A stretch of 64,000 bases of DNA, taken from the NCBI GenBank assembly GCA_950295325.1, contig OX485805.1, positions 9,054,501 to 9,118,500 on the forward strand, given 5' to 3'. The notes beneath the pieces were generated by a model, which saw nothing but the letters and a program-made list of their open reading frames with translations, was not told the DNA's origin and made no database searches. Shown here piece by piece: positions 22,701-34,500 of the stretch (within the stretch, counting starts at the first letter, position 1; each line of letters opens with the position of its first letter). A program made the translations under genes and the position numbers. Source of the stretch: Polytrichum commune (Eukaryota; Streptophyta; Polytrichopsida; Polytrichales; Polytrichaceae).

Positions 22701-24443
22701 TAAGATTGGTTTTTAAAAATTTGGAGTGAAGTAATTTTTTGAGTGAGGAGTGCATTAATTTGGTGGGAAAGTGATGTCGCACTAACACCGATTCATTTTT
22801 CCATGTCGTGGACCCTAGTGTTAACTCCTTGGGTCCAAAATTTTGCTCTCAACCAATAAGATTACTTGATGTTGGGACCTATGTTCACCTCACCTATTAC
22901 TTATTAGTTGGGGTTAGTGATCTTTTTGGTGGCCATGTAAAGCTAGAATTCGGTAATAATTTCAGTGCTTCCGAGCTAGCCATTTGGTTGGGGTTCAAAT
23001 CCTCTTTAATATGGCCATCTTCTAAATGTACATAGATTGTTGTGGACAGATATTGTATGGTGAGGGAGCAAGGACCATTGTGACTTTGAATGCGTTTCCC
23101 GCGGGCTGCTTCCCTACACTGCTAGGGCAGCCTTGGGTGGAGCCTTCAAGTCTCGATGAAGACGGTTGTGTGGCAGCGACTGTGCACTTGACCATCCTCC
23201 ACAACAAAGCACTGCAAAATATGATTGAGAATTTGCAAGAGGAATTGGTAGATGCCAAGCTCGTCATATTCGACCTCCATCAAATCTTCATGGACACAAT
23301 TCGCAATCCTGCCAATGCTGGTAAGCTTCCTAAACTATGCAATACAAGATGAGAGACATGATGTAATACAATAAGGGATGGCAATGTTATTAACACACAA
23401 TCAATCAAAATAACATTGGAATGGCCCTTGAGAGTCACATAGGACATGTTATTTCTAATGGATGTGCACTTTCGAATGCCACATTATGTAGTAGTGAAGT
23501 CCCAGTGCACATTGACATCTTGTGCAACTGAAACAAATTGCAAATGTTTAAGCTGTGTAGGTCAATGTGTGCTATGGGGCTTGTATGCTAGTAGTGGAAT
23601 TAGAAGAATCACTCAAAAAAAGGGTATGATGTGGACATTATGTGGTCACTCTTCTTAATTGGACATGGTTTTTAAGTGGTGTATGGCAAGGCTTGTTGTT
23701 AAGACTTGACATATAAAGACGTGTAACAATGAGATAGGACTATGTGCTCAAATTACAAACACTATCGTAGGCACTGTAATGGTTAACAAAAATGGGAAGG
23801 TGGCCTATGTTATTGCTCAAGGAGAAAGAGAACCTTCGTTTTGACCACTCGTGACTTTTGCACTCATGAAACTCCAATTCTGAAACTTGAAATGGAAAAC
23901 TGTGTGATTCGCAATCGCAAACCGAGTGAGACACATCCCGATCTAACACACCCACAGAACTTTCTTGTGGAGTGGGCAGTGCCCATAGTGGGGGCACATA
24001 CTTTACTAGATTCACATTAAACATCAAAAATCAAAAAATCAAAAAATAAATCCCCTGCCCAATTGTATAGATTCATGGGACCATATCAAACTTCCTCAGT
24101 CTATCATGTGAACTCCTAACAAGAAACTCCAATTTGTATTTACACCAACTTAATCAATTTCACAGGTTTCAAGTACGTCCGCAAAGCATGTTGTGGCTAT
24201 GGCGGCGGGGATTACAACTATGATGACCGTGTGAGATGTGGGAGAGGCGGGTTCGTGGATGGCAAGTTCCAAAACGCAACCGTGTGTGAAGATCGAAGCT
24301 TGTACATGAGTTGGGATGGCATACATCCCACCGACGCATTTGCGCACCACATTGCCAAGGCATTTGTTGAAGGAGCATACATGCAGCCGCCCTTCTTCAT
24401 TAAACAGACTTGTGCAGACCCACAAACAACACACCTTTCTTAA
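19744..24443 (+). CDS. GDSL esterase/lipase, secreted, five exons
   Basis: Proposed exons: 19744-20047, 21244-21459, 22283-22443, 23050-23320 and 24166-24443. All introns are GT-AG, phases agree, and the joined frame encodes 409 residues, usual for plant GDSL enzymes. Residues 1-33 look like a signal peptide, so the protein should enter the secretory pathway or cell wall. Family blocks are present: Ser57 in FGASYMDVGEN (block I), Gly124 in HGVNFASSGS (block II), GNND at 196-199 (block III), and Asp368 and His371 in WDGIHPT (block V). Block I is unusual: the Asp before the catalytic Ser is Ala, giving GAS instead of GDS, while all four catalytic or oxyanion residues are kept. PPYGIDYFGRPTGR follows block I as in plant homologues. 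The substrate is unknown; relatives hydrolyse acyl or acetyl esters. The exon model is inferred from splice signals and family alignment, not transcripts. Confidence 0.9.
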
Positions 24444-24569
24444 GGTCACATTGATGGTGCAAAAAACCAGCACAAGGGTCCGATGTCAAGGTTGGGAACA
24501 CTCCTAGAGTCGATATATATTTATATGGCAAGATTTTTAGGTTGTTGGTTTTGGGTGGGATGTTTGTTA

Positions 24570-25083
24570 GGGGCGGTTTACACTATGGACCATGAAGTCG
24601 TCCCACGTAAGAGGCCTATTTTGCATTGGACAACTTCATGGGACGACTTCCATGGTCCGAGTTACTAAAATATTAGTTTTCATGGTTCATGGGCCCTTCA
24701 GTAGGTGTAAACCGAATGTGGACCAAGAGGAATGACCACACACCAAAAAGTGAAGGTGCTGATTTTTTTAATACATGCCCAAAAAAAATCGGGAAAAATA
24801 AATATTAAAAAAAAAATCGGCCAATGGTTGATTTTCAGTCTTACGGCTCCCTTGATTTCTGTTGAGTCGAGCATTTTGCCTTGCCTCAACGGAAAACCCG
24901 TTGGACCATGGCACATTATCCAAATGGCAGATTTTAGTAGTTTTTGGGGACCTCAAAGTTAGTGGTCATTCTCCTTTTTTCAAGGTAGTGTAAAGCCAAA
25001 TGGGACCAAGAGCACTTTACTCTCCAATCACAGATTTTAGAATTTCATGGTCATGGCTCTTGGTCCATAGTGTAAACCGCCCC
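24570..25083. mobile_element. Fold-back MITE with TTA duplication
   Basis: A 514-base element lies 127 bases after the esterase stop codon. It has a perfect 23-base terminal inverted repeat starting GGGGCGGTTTACACTATGG and ending with GACCA, and TTA on both sides (24567-24569 and 25084-25086). The left end also contains its own hairpin: GGACCATGAAGTCGTCCCA (24587-24605) pairs with 24639-24658. Two internal diverged copies of the terminal motif lie near 24695-24725 and 24985-25010. It has no coding capacity. A position this close to the gene could place it in the 3' untranslated region or terminator. Confidence 0.9.
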
Positions 25084-25086
25084 TTA

Positions 25087-25805
25087 GTTTCAGCATGGTG
25101 TACCTTATACCTATGTCCCTAATAAGCAGCCTACTCACAAAAGAAGGCAGTATTCCGTGGGCAAAGAGTTTTTGTATGTATGCCTGCTCCCTAGAGGTCA
25201 GCTCGTTTACATCTATTCATCTATTTCGAGAAATTAGCACACTTGGGGTCAACTGCTGGACTAATCCTATCAGTTGCTTCATGCTAAACCCTAAACCTAG
25301 ATTTGTCCTCTGATTCAAAGAAGGCTGTAGAATGGCTATCACCGTCTATTCAAAGAGGGTTGTAATGCATTGCCTTTTCATGTGCACCTGAGCGTATTAT
25401 GAGACAATTATTATACAAGTTACAAAACATATGTCTCCCTGGGCACTTCTCTGCAATTTTGTGGCTAACTACTGTAATATGGACAGGGGATAGAATTTTG
25501 TTATTTGGGTTTAATAAAAATTTGGCAATAACTGAAACAAGTCTGATGGGCGAGATAACTCTTGAATAGAGTTCATGTTTTTGACAACACAGATGTAACG
25601 TGCACAAATACCCAATTCGAAATGTTGAGAGTGTGTTCTATTGAGTATCCATCTACTGGTTTGATCTAAGTTACTTGAATTCTACGTACCACTTCTGTTT
25701 GTCTGTTGCGATGAAGAAAACGAATGAAAGAAAATTAATTATCTGTATTTTCAAAGACCAAGGGCTGCTTTACACACGTGACCAAGGGTCGAAGAACATG
25801 AACAA
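25087..25805. other. Gene-free spacer before the LINE
   Basis: No gene, inverted repeat or tandem repeat could be supported in this stretch. It ends at the 12-base target duplication of the LINE (25806-25817). Confidence 0.55.
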
Positions 25806-25836
25806 GAGAAATCTACAAAAGAAAAGAAAAAATAAC

Positions 25837-25855
25837 GCCGGTATTGTATACCGGC
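25837..25855 (-). other. 3' terminal hairpin of the LINE
   Basis: GCCGGTAT and ATACCGGC form a perfect 8-base-pair stem around a 3-base loop, 19 bases from the 3' end of the element. Many LINE reverse transcriptases recognise a 3' stem-loop of their RNA, so this is a candidate recognition structure. That role is inferred. Confidence 0.7.
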
Positions 25856-25866
25856 ATGAATGCAAG

Positions 25867-25906
25867 CCCGTTAGCCCGTTAGCCCGTTAGCCCGTTAGCC
25901 CGTATT
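25867..25906 (-). repeat. Octamer repeats in the LINE 3' region
   Basis: Four perfect copies of CCCGTTAG (CTAACGGG on the sense strand) are followed by a partial fifth. They sit between the terminal hairpin and a second hairpin. Short tandem repeats near the 3' end are common in LINEs of several clades. Confidence 0.9.
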
Positions 25907-25907
25907 G

Positions 25908-25925
25908 ATCACGGTATCCCGTGAT
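25908..25925 (-). other. Second 3' hairpin of the LINE
   Basis: ATCACGG and CCGTGAT form a perfect 7-base-pair stem with a 4-base loop, directly beside the octamer repeats. With the hairpin at 25837-25855 it brackets them. Confidence 0.65.
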
Positions 25926-26813
25926 GCAATATAGGGCGTTATGCCTCTTTTGGGAGGTGGGCTCTTGTTATCAAATTGTATCATATTATATTAGTTAAGT
26001 TTAGTTAGGGTGGGGGGACGGGGGGTTGTTTGTTATCGAGTTTTCTTTTGTTTAGGACGAGGTATGTGAAATATTTGATGGCATTTTCATGTATTTTCTT
26101 CATGAGGGTTTTAATGTTGTGTTTTGGGATTTTTAGGTTGGTTAGCTTTTCCATGGAATGTTCGTGGATAGCACCTCTTACTCCGGCTGTGATGGTGATT
26201 AGGGGGTTGACTTTCCATCCGTTGTTTTCTATGGTGTGGATGAGTGGGTCATATTTGGCGTGTTTGTGGGTGAGTGCTTCTTCAGGAAATCTGTCATGGC
26301 AGTATGTAATTTTGACGAATTGGATTGTATGTTTAGGGGAGGGTAGCATCGGTGTTGATGATTGGTTGTGGGCTCCTATAATGCACATTATGTCAGGTCT
26401 TAGTTTGGCTTGGCAGTGGCATGGCGTTTGCGGGCATGTGCATGCTAGGAGCCATCCGGGTACTATGTTGTCTGGCGGTTGGTTGTTGAGGTTACCAACA
26501 TTGGCCAATGTAAAGAATCGGGTATTTTTGTTGGCTTGTAGTGTTTGTGTGATCAGATGGACAGCTTTGTTATGTCTTGAGATTCTAAGCCCTTTTAAGT
26601 AAGGGTGTTCGCATGTTGATAGTAGGTGGGGCCATGTGTCTCTGTCATTTCTTTGGCATAGTGTGCAGTTAGGATTTGGGTATTGGAGAGGCCAAAATAT
26701 ATGTTTTCTATGGTTGCCCATGTATTGTGCATATCTAAATTTGAGGGTTTGGGTAATTTGTGTGTCGGGGACCTGCTTGCTTTTCCAGAAGTGATTTGAC
26801 AGTTTTTGGTTTA

Positions 26814-28919
26814 TGTAATATCGATTTTTGAAATTCTCAAAGCAAAAACATGTTTAAGTGAGAAGTGAGATGTTTTGAGACTTATTGAGTGGAAGTTCGT
26901 AAGTATGAATAGGGCTAAGGCCTGGTAGTTAGGAAAGTAACTGCCAAGGACTATAGTCTGATGTTGAGAGGCTGACAAAAGGATGCGGATTCTCTCTCTC
27001 TCTCTATCTATCTATCTCTTTTTGGTGAATATAGTCTTGTGTGTCAGGCAAGGAATAGGCTAGGCTGGGAGAGCCGTAACCAAAACAGTGATCTTGTTGA
27101 ATTGTGAACTGTTTGAATTCTTGCAGTCTCGGCAGTATTGTAGAAAATTGTTCTTCCTACCTTGGGTGAGAGATTTGTGACACTCCAGGGGGCATGTACT
27201 GGAGATTGTTTGTAATTCGGGTGAATCTGCGGATATACTTTGCTTTCCAGTTTTTGCTTGAAGCGATTATATATGAATTTAAAACTTATGTTTCAATTGC
27301 TCTCTGTTTCTTCAATCTTTTGTCTTGTACTTGAAAGTGTTTATGTGCATTTGTCTCGTACCTGAAATGAAGTGTGAGGCAGATATACTATAAATGGAAA
27401 TTATCGTGAGGTCAGACTAAACCAAAGTGATAATTTGAGTCTATTGTTCCCGAGGTGTAAGCGAATGACACGAATAAGGAGTGCAGTTATGGGAATCGGT
27501 AATTGTCTGTTTCCAGAGTGAATCGTAATACCAAGAGACAATTGAGTGCGACTAGGGATAATAGAGTGATATTAATTACAGAATCTCGCGAGTCTCTGAT
27601 CCGTGCTGTATGAAAAGAAGTAAAAGTGAAAAAGGGAATTTTCTGAGAGAGAGAGTAAAGCGGGGTATCCTGTCTTTGTTTTTTTTATCGCGCTAATTGC
27701 TCAAAGGAAGGGTGTCCGGAAATCTGGCCATAGCCTTTAGATGGGTTCAAAATGTTGGTATGCCCTACCCGAGTAACTTTCCAGGCAGAAATCTTTGAAT
27801 GACTTAATAGGAGATAACCAGCAGAGATACTGATAATCCTCACAGTGGCTCGTCCCCATAGAACCAAGGCCAAAGAGGCTATGGTCGGGATATATTGAGA
27901 GTAGCCTACTTGGATAGGTAGTTCACGGGAGGATAGAGAGGAGTATGACGATGGACATATCAAAACATCTTTCGCATTGGAACGGTAGATCTTAATTAAT
28001 GTTTTCCAGCAGACAATCTAGGGAGTTGAATCCATTGTTGCACGTAATTGTTTGATGTCATAAATAAGCAAGACCATTGTCATTGCAATGTAAATGGAGA
28101 AACTGTTCTCCCATAATATTACCTGCAGGATGGAGTGTAAAGGAGAAGAGGCTATGGTCTGTGAAAGGTTACATAAGTAGACGCAGGGGACCAAAGGTCA
28201 CGATTCTTACAACATTGGTACGTTTTCAAGATTAATTGCACTCTTAATTGAATTATGGGTCTTTTGGAAAACTACTATTTTAATAATTGAATGCTTTAAA
28301 CTTAATTGAGGATAAGATGACATATTAATGAATTGATTACTTTAACAATCACGTGGTTTTGATCTATCGATTTGAGGAAGATGTTACAGTTACTTTGGCC
28401 AAGATTTGGTAAAGACTATGGTCGGACTGCGTAACTTAAAAAGGGAATATTAATTAATGAATTTTGACAATCCTGAAAGGATGACGGCACTGACTCCTTC
28501 AAGTTCAATTAAAAGGATTAATTAAATGACAGTTTATGGACGATATCAAAGGGCCCTCGACTTTGATAAGCAAGACTAAAATGGGTTACTTTTGCAAATG
28601 ACTATGGTCGATGGCGAGCCCTATGTTTCTGCACCGCACTTGGTCCAATTAAAATGAATTCACTGCCAGACCATTGACTGGGAACTTAGAGTGAGAAGAG
28701 AGACTGTCACATTTGCATGCACTGCTATGGAGGGATCTTTTAGGTGTTTTTACCCCTGCCCGTAAACTAATTGACACACCTAAATGGAAATGAAGTGTTA
28801 TAACCTTGTGTTTTACCTAACAAACCTTGTCTAAGACGCCTAGATGTTATACAAGTCACCTTTTAAGTCTTCCCTGATTGTTTCCCTGGGTTTTGTTTGT
28901 AACCGAATAGTTAACTACA
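26814..28919. mobile_element. Solo LTR inserted in LINE ORF2
   Basis: A 2106-base segment begins TGTAATATCG and ends TTAACTACA, with the 5-base duplication GTTTA on both sides (26809-26813 and 28920-28924). Removing it with one duplication rejoins the LINE frame without a shift: SNEQINQKLSNHFWKSK becomes continuous. It has no retroviral-type genes. TG...CA ends, the 5-base duplication and lack of coding capacity identify a solo LTR left by recombination of a full LTR retrotransposon. A (TC)n and (TATC)n microsatellite lies near 26990-27020. Strand and superfamily cannot be told. Confidence 0.88.
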
Positions 28920-31174
28920 GTTTATTTGTTCGTTTGATAGCCATTTGTTGACGTATAGGTATTTTTGGTTGGCTGATGCGGATTCTTGACTTTCGTGTGC
29001 TTTTGTTATGAATGTGCAGAGGTTACGGATTGGTCCGTCATGTGTGCCGGTTGGGCAACTTGCTAGCCAATATGGGGTAGTGCGGGCTATGTGTATTCTT
29101 GGTGTGATGTCGGGTTTGTTTTGTTGTGTTCCTGCATTTGCTAGTGTATCCGCCATTTCATTTCCACTAATGCATGTGTGCGCTCTTACCTTGTGTATGT
29201 AGATCATTTGTGGGGTCCAGTATATTTGGTTGATAATGGCAGCGATGAGTAGTTTGTCGGGGTGGTGGTGTTGGGATGTTGGGTGTTGTATGTGGTTATT
29301 GATTAAGTATATGCTATTAAGACTATCTGTAAATATGTGTGTGTCTCTTTGGGTAGTTTGGATGGTTTTAATAGCTATGAGGATTGCATTTAGTTCGGCT
29401 CTTAGGATGTTTTGATACCCGGGTAGTCTTTCTGAGATTTGGGTGTTGTTGTTGGGGCTATACACTCCCGACCCTGCGAGATTGCCCACTATTTGTCCCT
29501 CGGAGTTTTTGGATGGCGGGATGAATGAGCCATCTGTGTATATGCATGATAATGGGTCAAATTTGAGGGGGTGAATGTGGTGGTATGTGGGAGGTAAGGG
29601 GTGTGGGGGTGGTGTTAGGAGAGGGGAGGATTTTTACCTGGGGGACGTTTTTCCATTTGTTTGAGAGTTTAATGTTGTATTGTGCGTGGGTAGGTTTAAT
29701 AGGGTGTATGTCAATATTTGTGGTTGTTATTCTTTTTAGTATGTTTGTTAGTTGTTGTGAGATATCTGGGGTGGTTGTGAGTGTTGTTTGATTATGTATG
29801 TATATGATGGACGTGAGGGATGGTTCTATGTATTGGTAATATTTGGGCCATTCGGGCGTGGGGTTATAGTGGATGCTATGTGGTGGGATGGTTACTATTG
29901 TGTGTATGTCTGGGTGTTTGTTAAGTGTGATTCTCTTTGGTATCCAATCATCGTGATTTATTATTAATATGGTACTTGTTTGTGTGTCTTCTTTGGCCGC
30001 CATTCTAGCCCAGTGTATGGCTTCGACCGTTGTGTTATGGTCTGTGGGGAATGCTAGGCCTATACCATTCCATTTAGAGGATTGGGCGTGTCCTAGTGAG
30101 CCAAATATTATGTCTCGGGTGTGTGGTGAGTTGTATTGTGTGAGTTGGATAGGACAAGTGAGTGGGGATGAGTAGTATGAGTGTGTGATGTGGAATGTCT
30201 CTATGAGTAGTTTAGTGATGTCCGGGTGTAGCGTGTGGTGTTGATTTTTGGGTTGTATGATTTTTGGTTTCTTCTTAGGGAGTATGGATATGTATCTTTG
30301 CATGAGCCATACTATTTCGGTTTCGAAGTCTTGTGGGGGCGGTTTTAGGAAGTTGGTTATGTGGGGTTGGTTGTTGTGGATGAATTGGTTCCATAACCAA
30401 TGTAATCGTTCCGTGGTAATTGTGGCTATGTATTTACCATTATGGTCATGTATGTTGGATTCTAGATTGTGTATTTGTATGGTAGGTTTGGTACTAAGAA
30501 TGTCTTTGTCCGGATTGCATTCTTGTATGTTGGTTTGTAGGTTGGTGATGTGGATAGGGGAACGTATGTATTTTTTGTCTCTTGATTGGGTGTGTGTGGT
30601 GTGGGTGGTATATCTTTGAGCGGCTTGGAGTTCCATTGTTGCATTTTGGAATTGTGTGATGAATAATAGATTGTGGTCTAGTAGTATGTTGTCCGGATGT
30701 AGGAGGTCCTCCTCTTTTCGCCATTGTAGTGTGGTTCCATGTGAGGTTTGCCATTGGCATAAGTATTGCTTTGTGATGGCTTGTGCTCCCCATTTGTCTT
30801 TTCTAGTGGAGGTTTTTTCTTGGGTTATTTTGTGAATTGCTCGTCCTAGGGTGGGTTGTGAGGGGGGGGGGGGGGTTGGGGGTGTGTGTTATGCTTGTGT
30901 GTGTTGGTTGTGTTTGGTGGGTGTGATTTAGGTGTTGTGTGGGTGGTATTGTTGGTGGGAATATTGTGGAGGCGTGTTGTAGTGCTTCTTTTATGGTTTT
31001 GGACGTATGGTTATAAATGGCCCGGAATTCTTCAAAGGTTAGGATGGCCGTGGTTTCTTTATTTTGACTTTGCGTTATTGTTGTTATTCCGTGTGTGTAT
31101 AGTTTGGCGAGATATTTATGTGACTTTATTTTGGAAGCGTCGGTGAGGTTGGCGTATGTTTGTTGGGTTATCCA

Positions 31175-31541
31175 GATAGATAGAAACTCCGGTCCCTTTT
31201 TAGCAAGGGGCCGGCGTGAATAAAGTGTCCGTTCGTAATGCCAATGACCCGATGCCCACTGGACAAGGGGACATTGGGACAATACTACTCTCCCCTTTCG
31301 AGGATGGACACTATAGTGACACAATATACTAGTTCCTAGCTAGCCACTAGTGCCTTGAAGATACCGGACATGGTATCCCCCCAAAGGGCTTTGAGGTACC
31401 CATACAACAAGGTCCAAGGACCCCCCACCATAGTTGGGTGGACTAAGGTGGTGAGCACCACGCCGGCATGGGGAATAGAACCCACAACCTCCTCATTGGG
31501 GGCCATGAGCCCTAACCACCAAGCCAAGGCCCGTGGTGCCT
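31175..31541 (-). mobile_element. tRNA-derived SINE inserted in LINE ORF2
   Basis: A 367-base element on the minus strand has a perfect 12-base duplication TTGGGTTATCCA (31163-31174 and 31542-31553). The 5' part has pol III promoter boxes in the usual spacing. The 3' end is a short CTATCTATCT tail. Excision with one duplication restores the LINE frame, giving IEQMWITQQTYANLTDAS across the join. A related 3' part occurs at 63640-63805, which supports a dispersed family in this genome. Confidence 0.9.
31472..31526 (-). promoter_or_regulatory. Pol III A and B boxes of the SINE
   Basis: On the minus strand TGGCTTGGTGG (31516-31526) fits the A box and GGGTTCTATTCC (31472-31483) fits the B box. 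About 32 bases separate them, as in tRNA genes and tRNA-derived SINEs. No cloverleaf was folded, so the parent tRNA is not named. Confidence 0.8.
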
Positions 31542-34500
31542 TTGGGTTATCCACATTTGTTCTATGGGAGTTTTCTTGAGGGGGAATCCGCGATTTGTTG
31601 TGGTGACGTGGATCTCATATTCTTTATTCAATAGGAAGAGGGTTCTTGCTATGGGAGATCTTGTGCATGCTTGTTGTTTGAGTTTAGAGAGGTGTAACGA
31701 GCCTTCGTATTTGGCTACTATGTATTTGGTTAGGCCTTGGTATATGTGTCATAGTATATGGGTCGTTAAGGGCTTGGATAAGTTGTTGACCTATGCAATG
31801 TATATAATCTAGTAGGAGGGAGGTTACATTTATACCAAAATTTTCATGGGGGAGGTGAGTTAAGATATTGGCCGTGCTTTTGGGTATGTTGCAGATTTCT
31901 TTGGTTAGTCTACCTATAATTTTATCTAGTTTTATGATATCGGGTTTGGAGAAAGGGACTGCATAGTATGTGTAGGCTATGCGAGGTTTTATGACCGAGT
32001 TTAGGATGTTAATTTTTTGCTTAAGACTGGCTGGGGAGAGAGTTAGTAGTGTGCATTGTTGTTTGGCCTTTTGGAGTGTAATTTCTTTTTGGAGGTTCCA
32101 TTTGAGGGATGGTATTAGTTGGATGCCTAGGTATGCGTATGATTCATTTTGTGTGAGGGTGGGGAGATTTTTTTCTTTGTAGGTGATGTTTTGTGATTGT
32201 ATGTAGGCTTTGAAGGTGTTTGGTTTAAGTTTTGATTTATTGGAGTATCCCGTAATGACGCATTTGGAGAGATTGAGGTCCATATATGACCATTCGGCGA
32301 ATTTTTATAGTTTAAGTATTTGTGGTTGGATGTGTTTGATATTGTCGGTGATGATTGCGAGATCGTCGGTGTAGGCGGTAGTGGTGCATGTGGCGGTGGA
32401 TGTAGTAAAGTGATAACCCATGTCATCTTTTTCTAACCATTTTAGCAATGGTTCGAGGAATATTATGAATAGGTATGGACTAAGTGTATCGCCTTGTATG
32501 GTGCCCCGGCTAATTGTCATTAGGGTGTTGTGCCGAAGTGGTTGCCTATGAAAGAGGTGGTGGAATCTTTGTATATGTTGCCGACTATTTCAACGGCGTC
32601 GGCGGGGTAGCCTAGATCCTCCATTAAGGCTAATAGTCTTGCGTGGTCGATGGATCCGAAGGCGTTTCGGAAGTCAATGTAGGTAAGGTAAATATTTTTA
32701 TTGGTGAGTTTGGCGTCTTCTAAGGCTGTGATTATTGTTTGTAGTTGTCTGGAGGTGTTTCGTTGTGGTCGGAAACCTTCTTGACTAAAATGTATTATTT
32801 TATGTTGTTCCCCGTAGCTCGTGAGGAGAACCGTTATAGTGCTAGTGTATAACTTATATATAGTATTAGCTAGTGCTATCGGTCTATAGTTGGCGAGGTG
32901 TATGAGATTGTTTTTCTTATGGAGTAGGATGGTTTTATTATGTTTCCAATAGGTTGGGATTTCCCTTTGTTTGTAGCAATGTTGGAAAAATAAAAAAATG
33001 AGGTCTTGGCATTATGATGGTAGTGCTTTAAGTATGTCGTTGGGGATGTTGTCGGGGCCGGGGGCTTTGCCTCTAGTTAATCTTTTGACGCAATTGTCAT
33101 AGATTGCTCTTGTAAATTGGGTGCCTATGGATGTGTTATGGGGACTTCTTTGTCTAGGATTATGCCATTGTGTGTGTGCCAAGGATATTTGCGGATTGCG
33201 CATTGACATGTGTTTGGGTGATCTATGATGTCATTGCATATTGGCGTTTGTCTCTAGAAAGATGCTTGTTGTGTGTAGTATATTTCGTTGGCTATATCTG
33301 GGGGTTTGGTTAGGATGTCCCCATTGGAGTTCTGTATGCAATCTATGAAACTTTCGATTGTTGGATGAAATATCTTTTTGTGTATGATTTTGGGTTTTAT
33401 GTTGAGTAATGCTCTGTATTTTGTGATTGCGGTTTTACAGTTGATTGTGGTCTGTTTGACTATTATTTTGTGTGCTTCAGTTTTTGCTTTCCTTCCTATA
33501 TTAGCTATTTCTACTATCCATTGTGTATGTTCTGTGGGGTCTGTAGGGAGAGGGGGGATGTCTAGGTTGTTTATTAGTGACACGGATCTAATGTTGGGGT
33601 GGTTTTGGAGATGGGTATGGGGATGTTGGCAGGCAGCTCGAATGGCTTTGCGCGCTCCGTGATATATTTTAAGGTGGTGTTTCCATAATTTTTGTTGTTT
33701 TCGAGGTAGGAATCCTCCTTGGATTTTGGCTATAGTGGTGAGTGGAGGTGTGGATGTTGTCATGCACGTTTTTCGATACATCGGCTGAGAGAGTTTATGA
33801 TGTTATGGAATTTATTTTGTGCGTCTTCCCATTGAGTATGTGTGAGTCGTTCTTGTTGTAGTAGTCTAGTGAGGTTTTCTATTTCTAGGTTTTGTTCTTC
33901 TAGGAAGGTTGTTTGGAGGTTTTAGAAGTTAGTGGGGAGTATGGGGTATATGATGCGGGGGTTGGTGGGAGGATAGTTGTTTCTTTAAGGATAATGCTAT
34001 TAGTGGATAGTTGGAGTTGTACTGGGTAATGGTCGGAGTTTTGGTTAAGGTTCAGTATGGTGTGACATTGTGTGTTGTTGTGGTTTGAGTAGAAGCCATC
34101 AATGTGACTAGTTGATGTGTAATTGTGGCCCCTTGTCTTGTGAATTGTGTTTGGTTGTTTATCGGGTGGAGTCCGAGGGTGCTTGTGAAGTGGGCCCATT
34201 CGTAGTCTTCTTGGTTAGGGGGGGAGATTTGGCCTTTGGATGATCTTTCTTTGAGTAGTATATCTCGATTAAAGTCTCCTGCTAGGATAATGTGATGATT
34301 GTGGTGGCGGAGGGTTAGAGTTCGGAGTTCATTTTGGATGTTTTGTATATGTGATGGCATATACATATTTAGGAGGAGTATTGGTGTGATGGGTTTATTG
34401 TCGATAAGGATAGCTTGTAAGTAGTGTGATATTGGGCTAGGGATGGGTATTTTGGTAATGTTTTCGTTTGTGTATATGATTTTAGGTATCATTGCGAGTA

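Noticed and set aside
25861-25906. CRISPR-like or telomere-like array of CCCGTTAG
   Set aside because: It is a simple octamer tandem without spacers, differs from the plant TTTAGGG telomere repeat, and sits at the 3' end of the LINE.
31336-31554. A 72-codon frame on the minus strand
   Set aside because: It lies wholly in the SINE and covers its pol III promoter, so it is not a protein gene.
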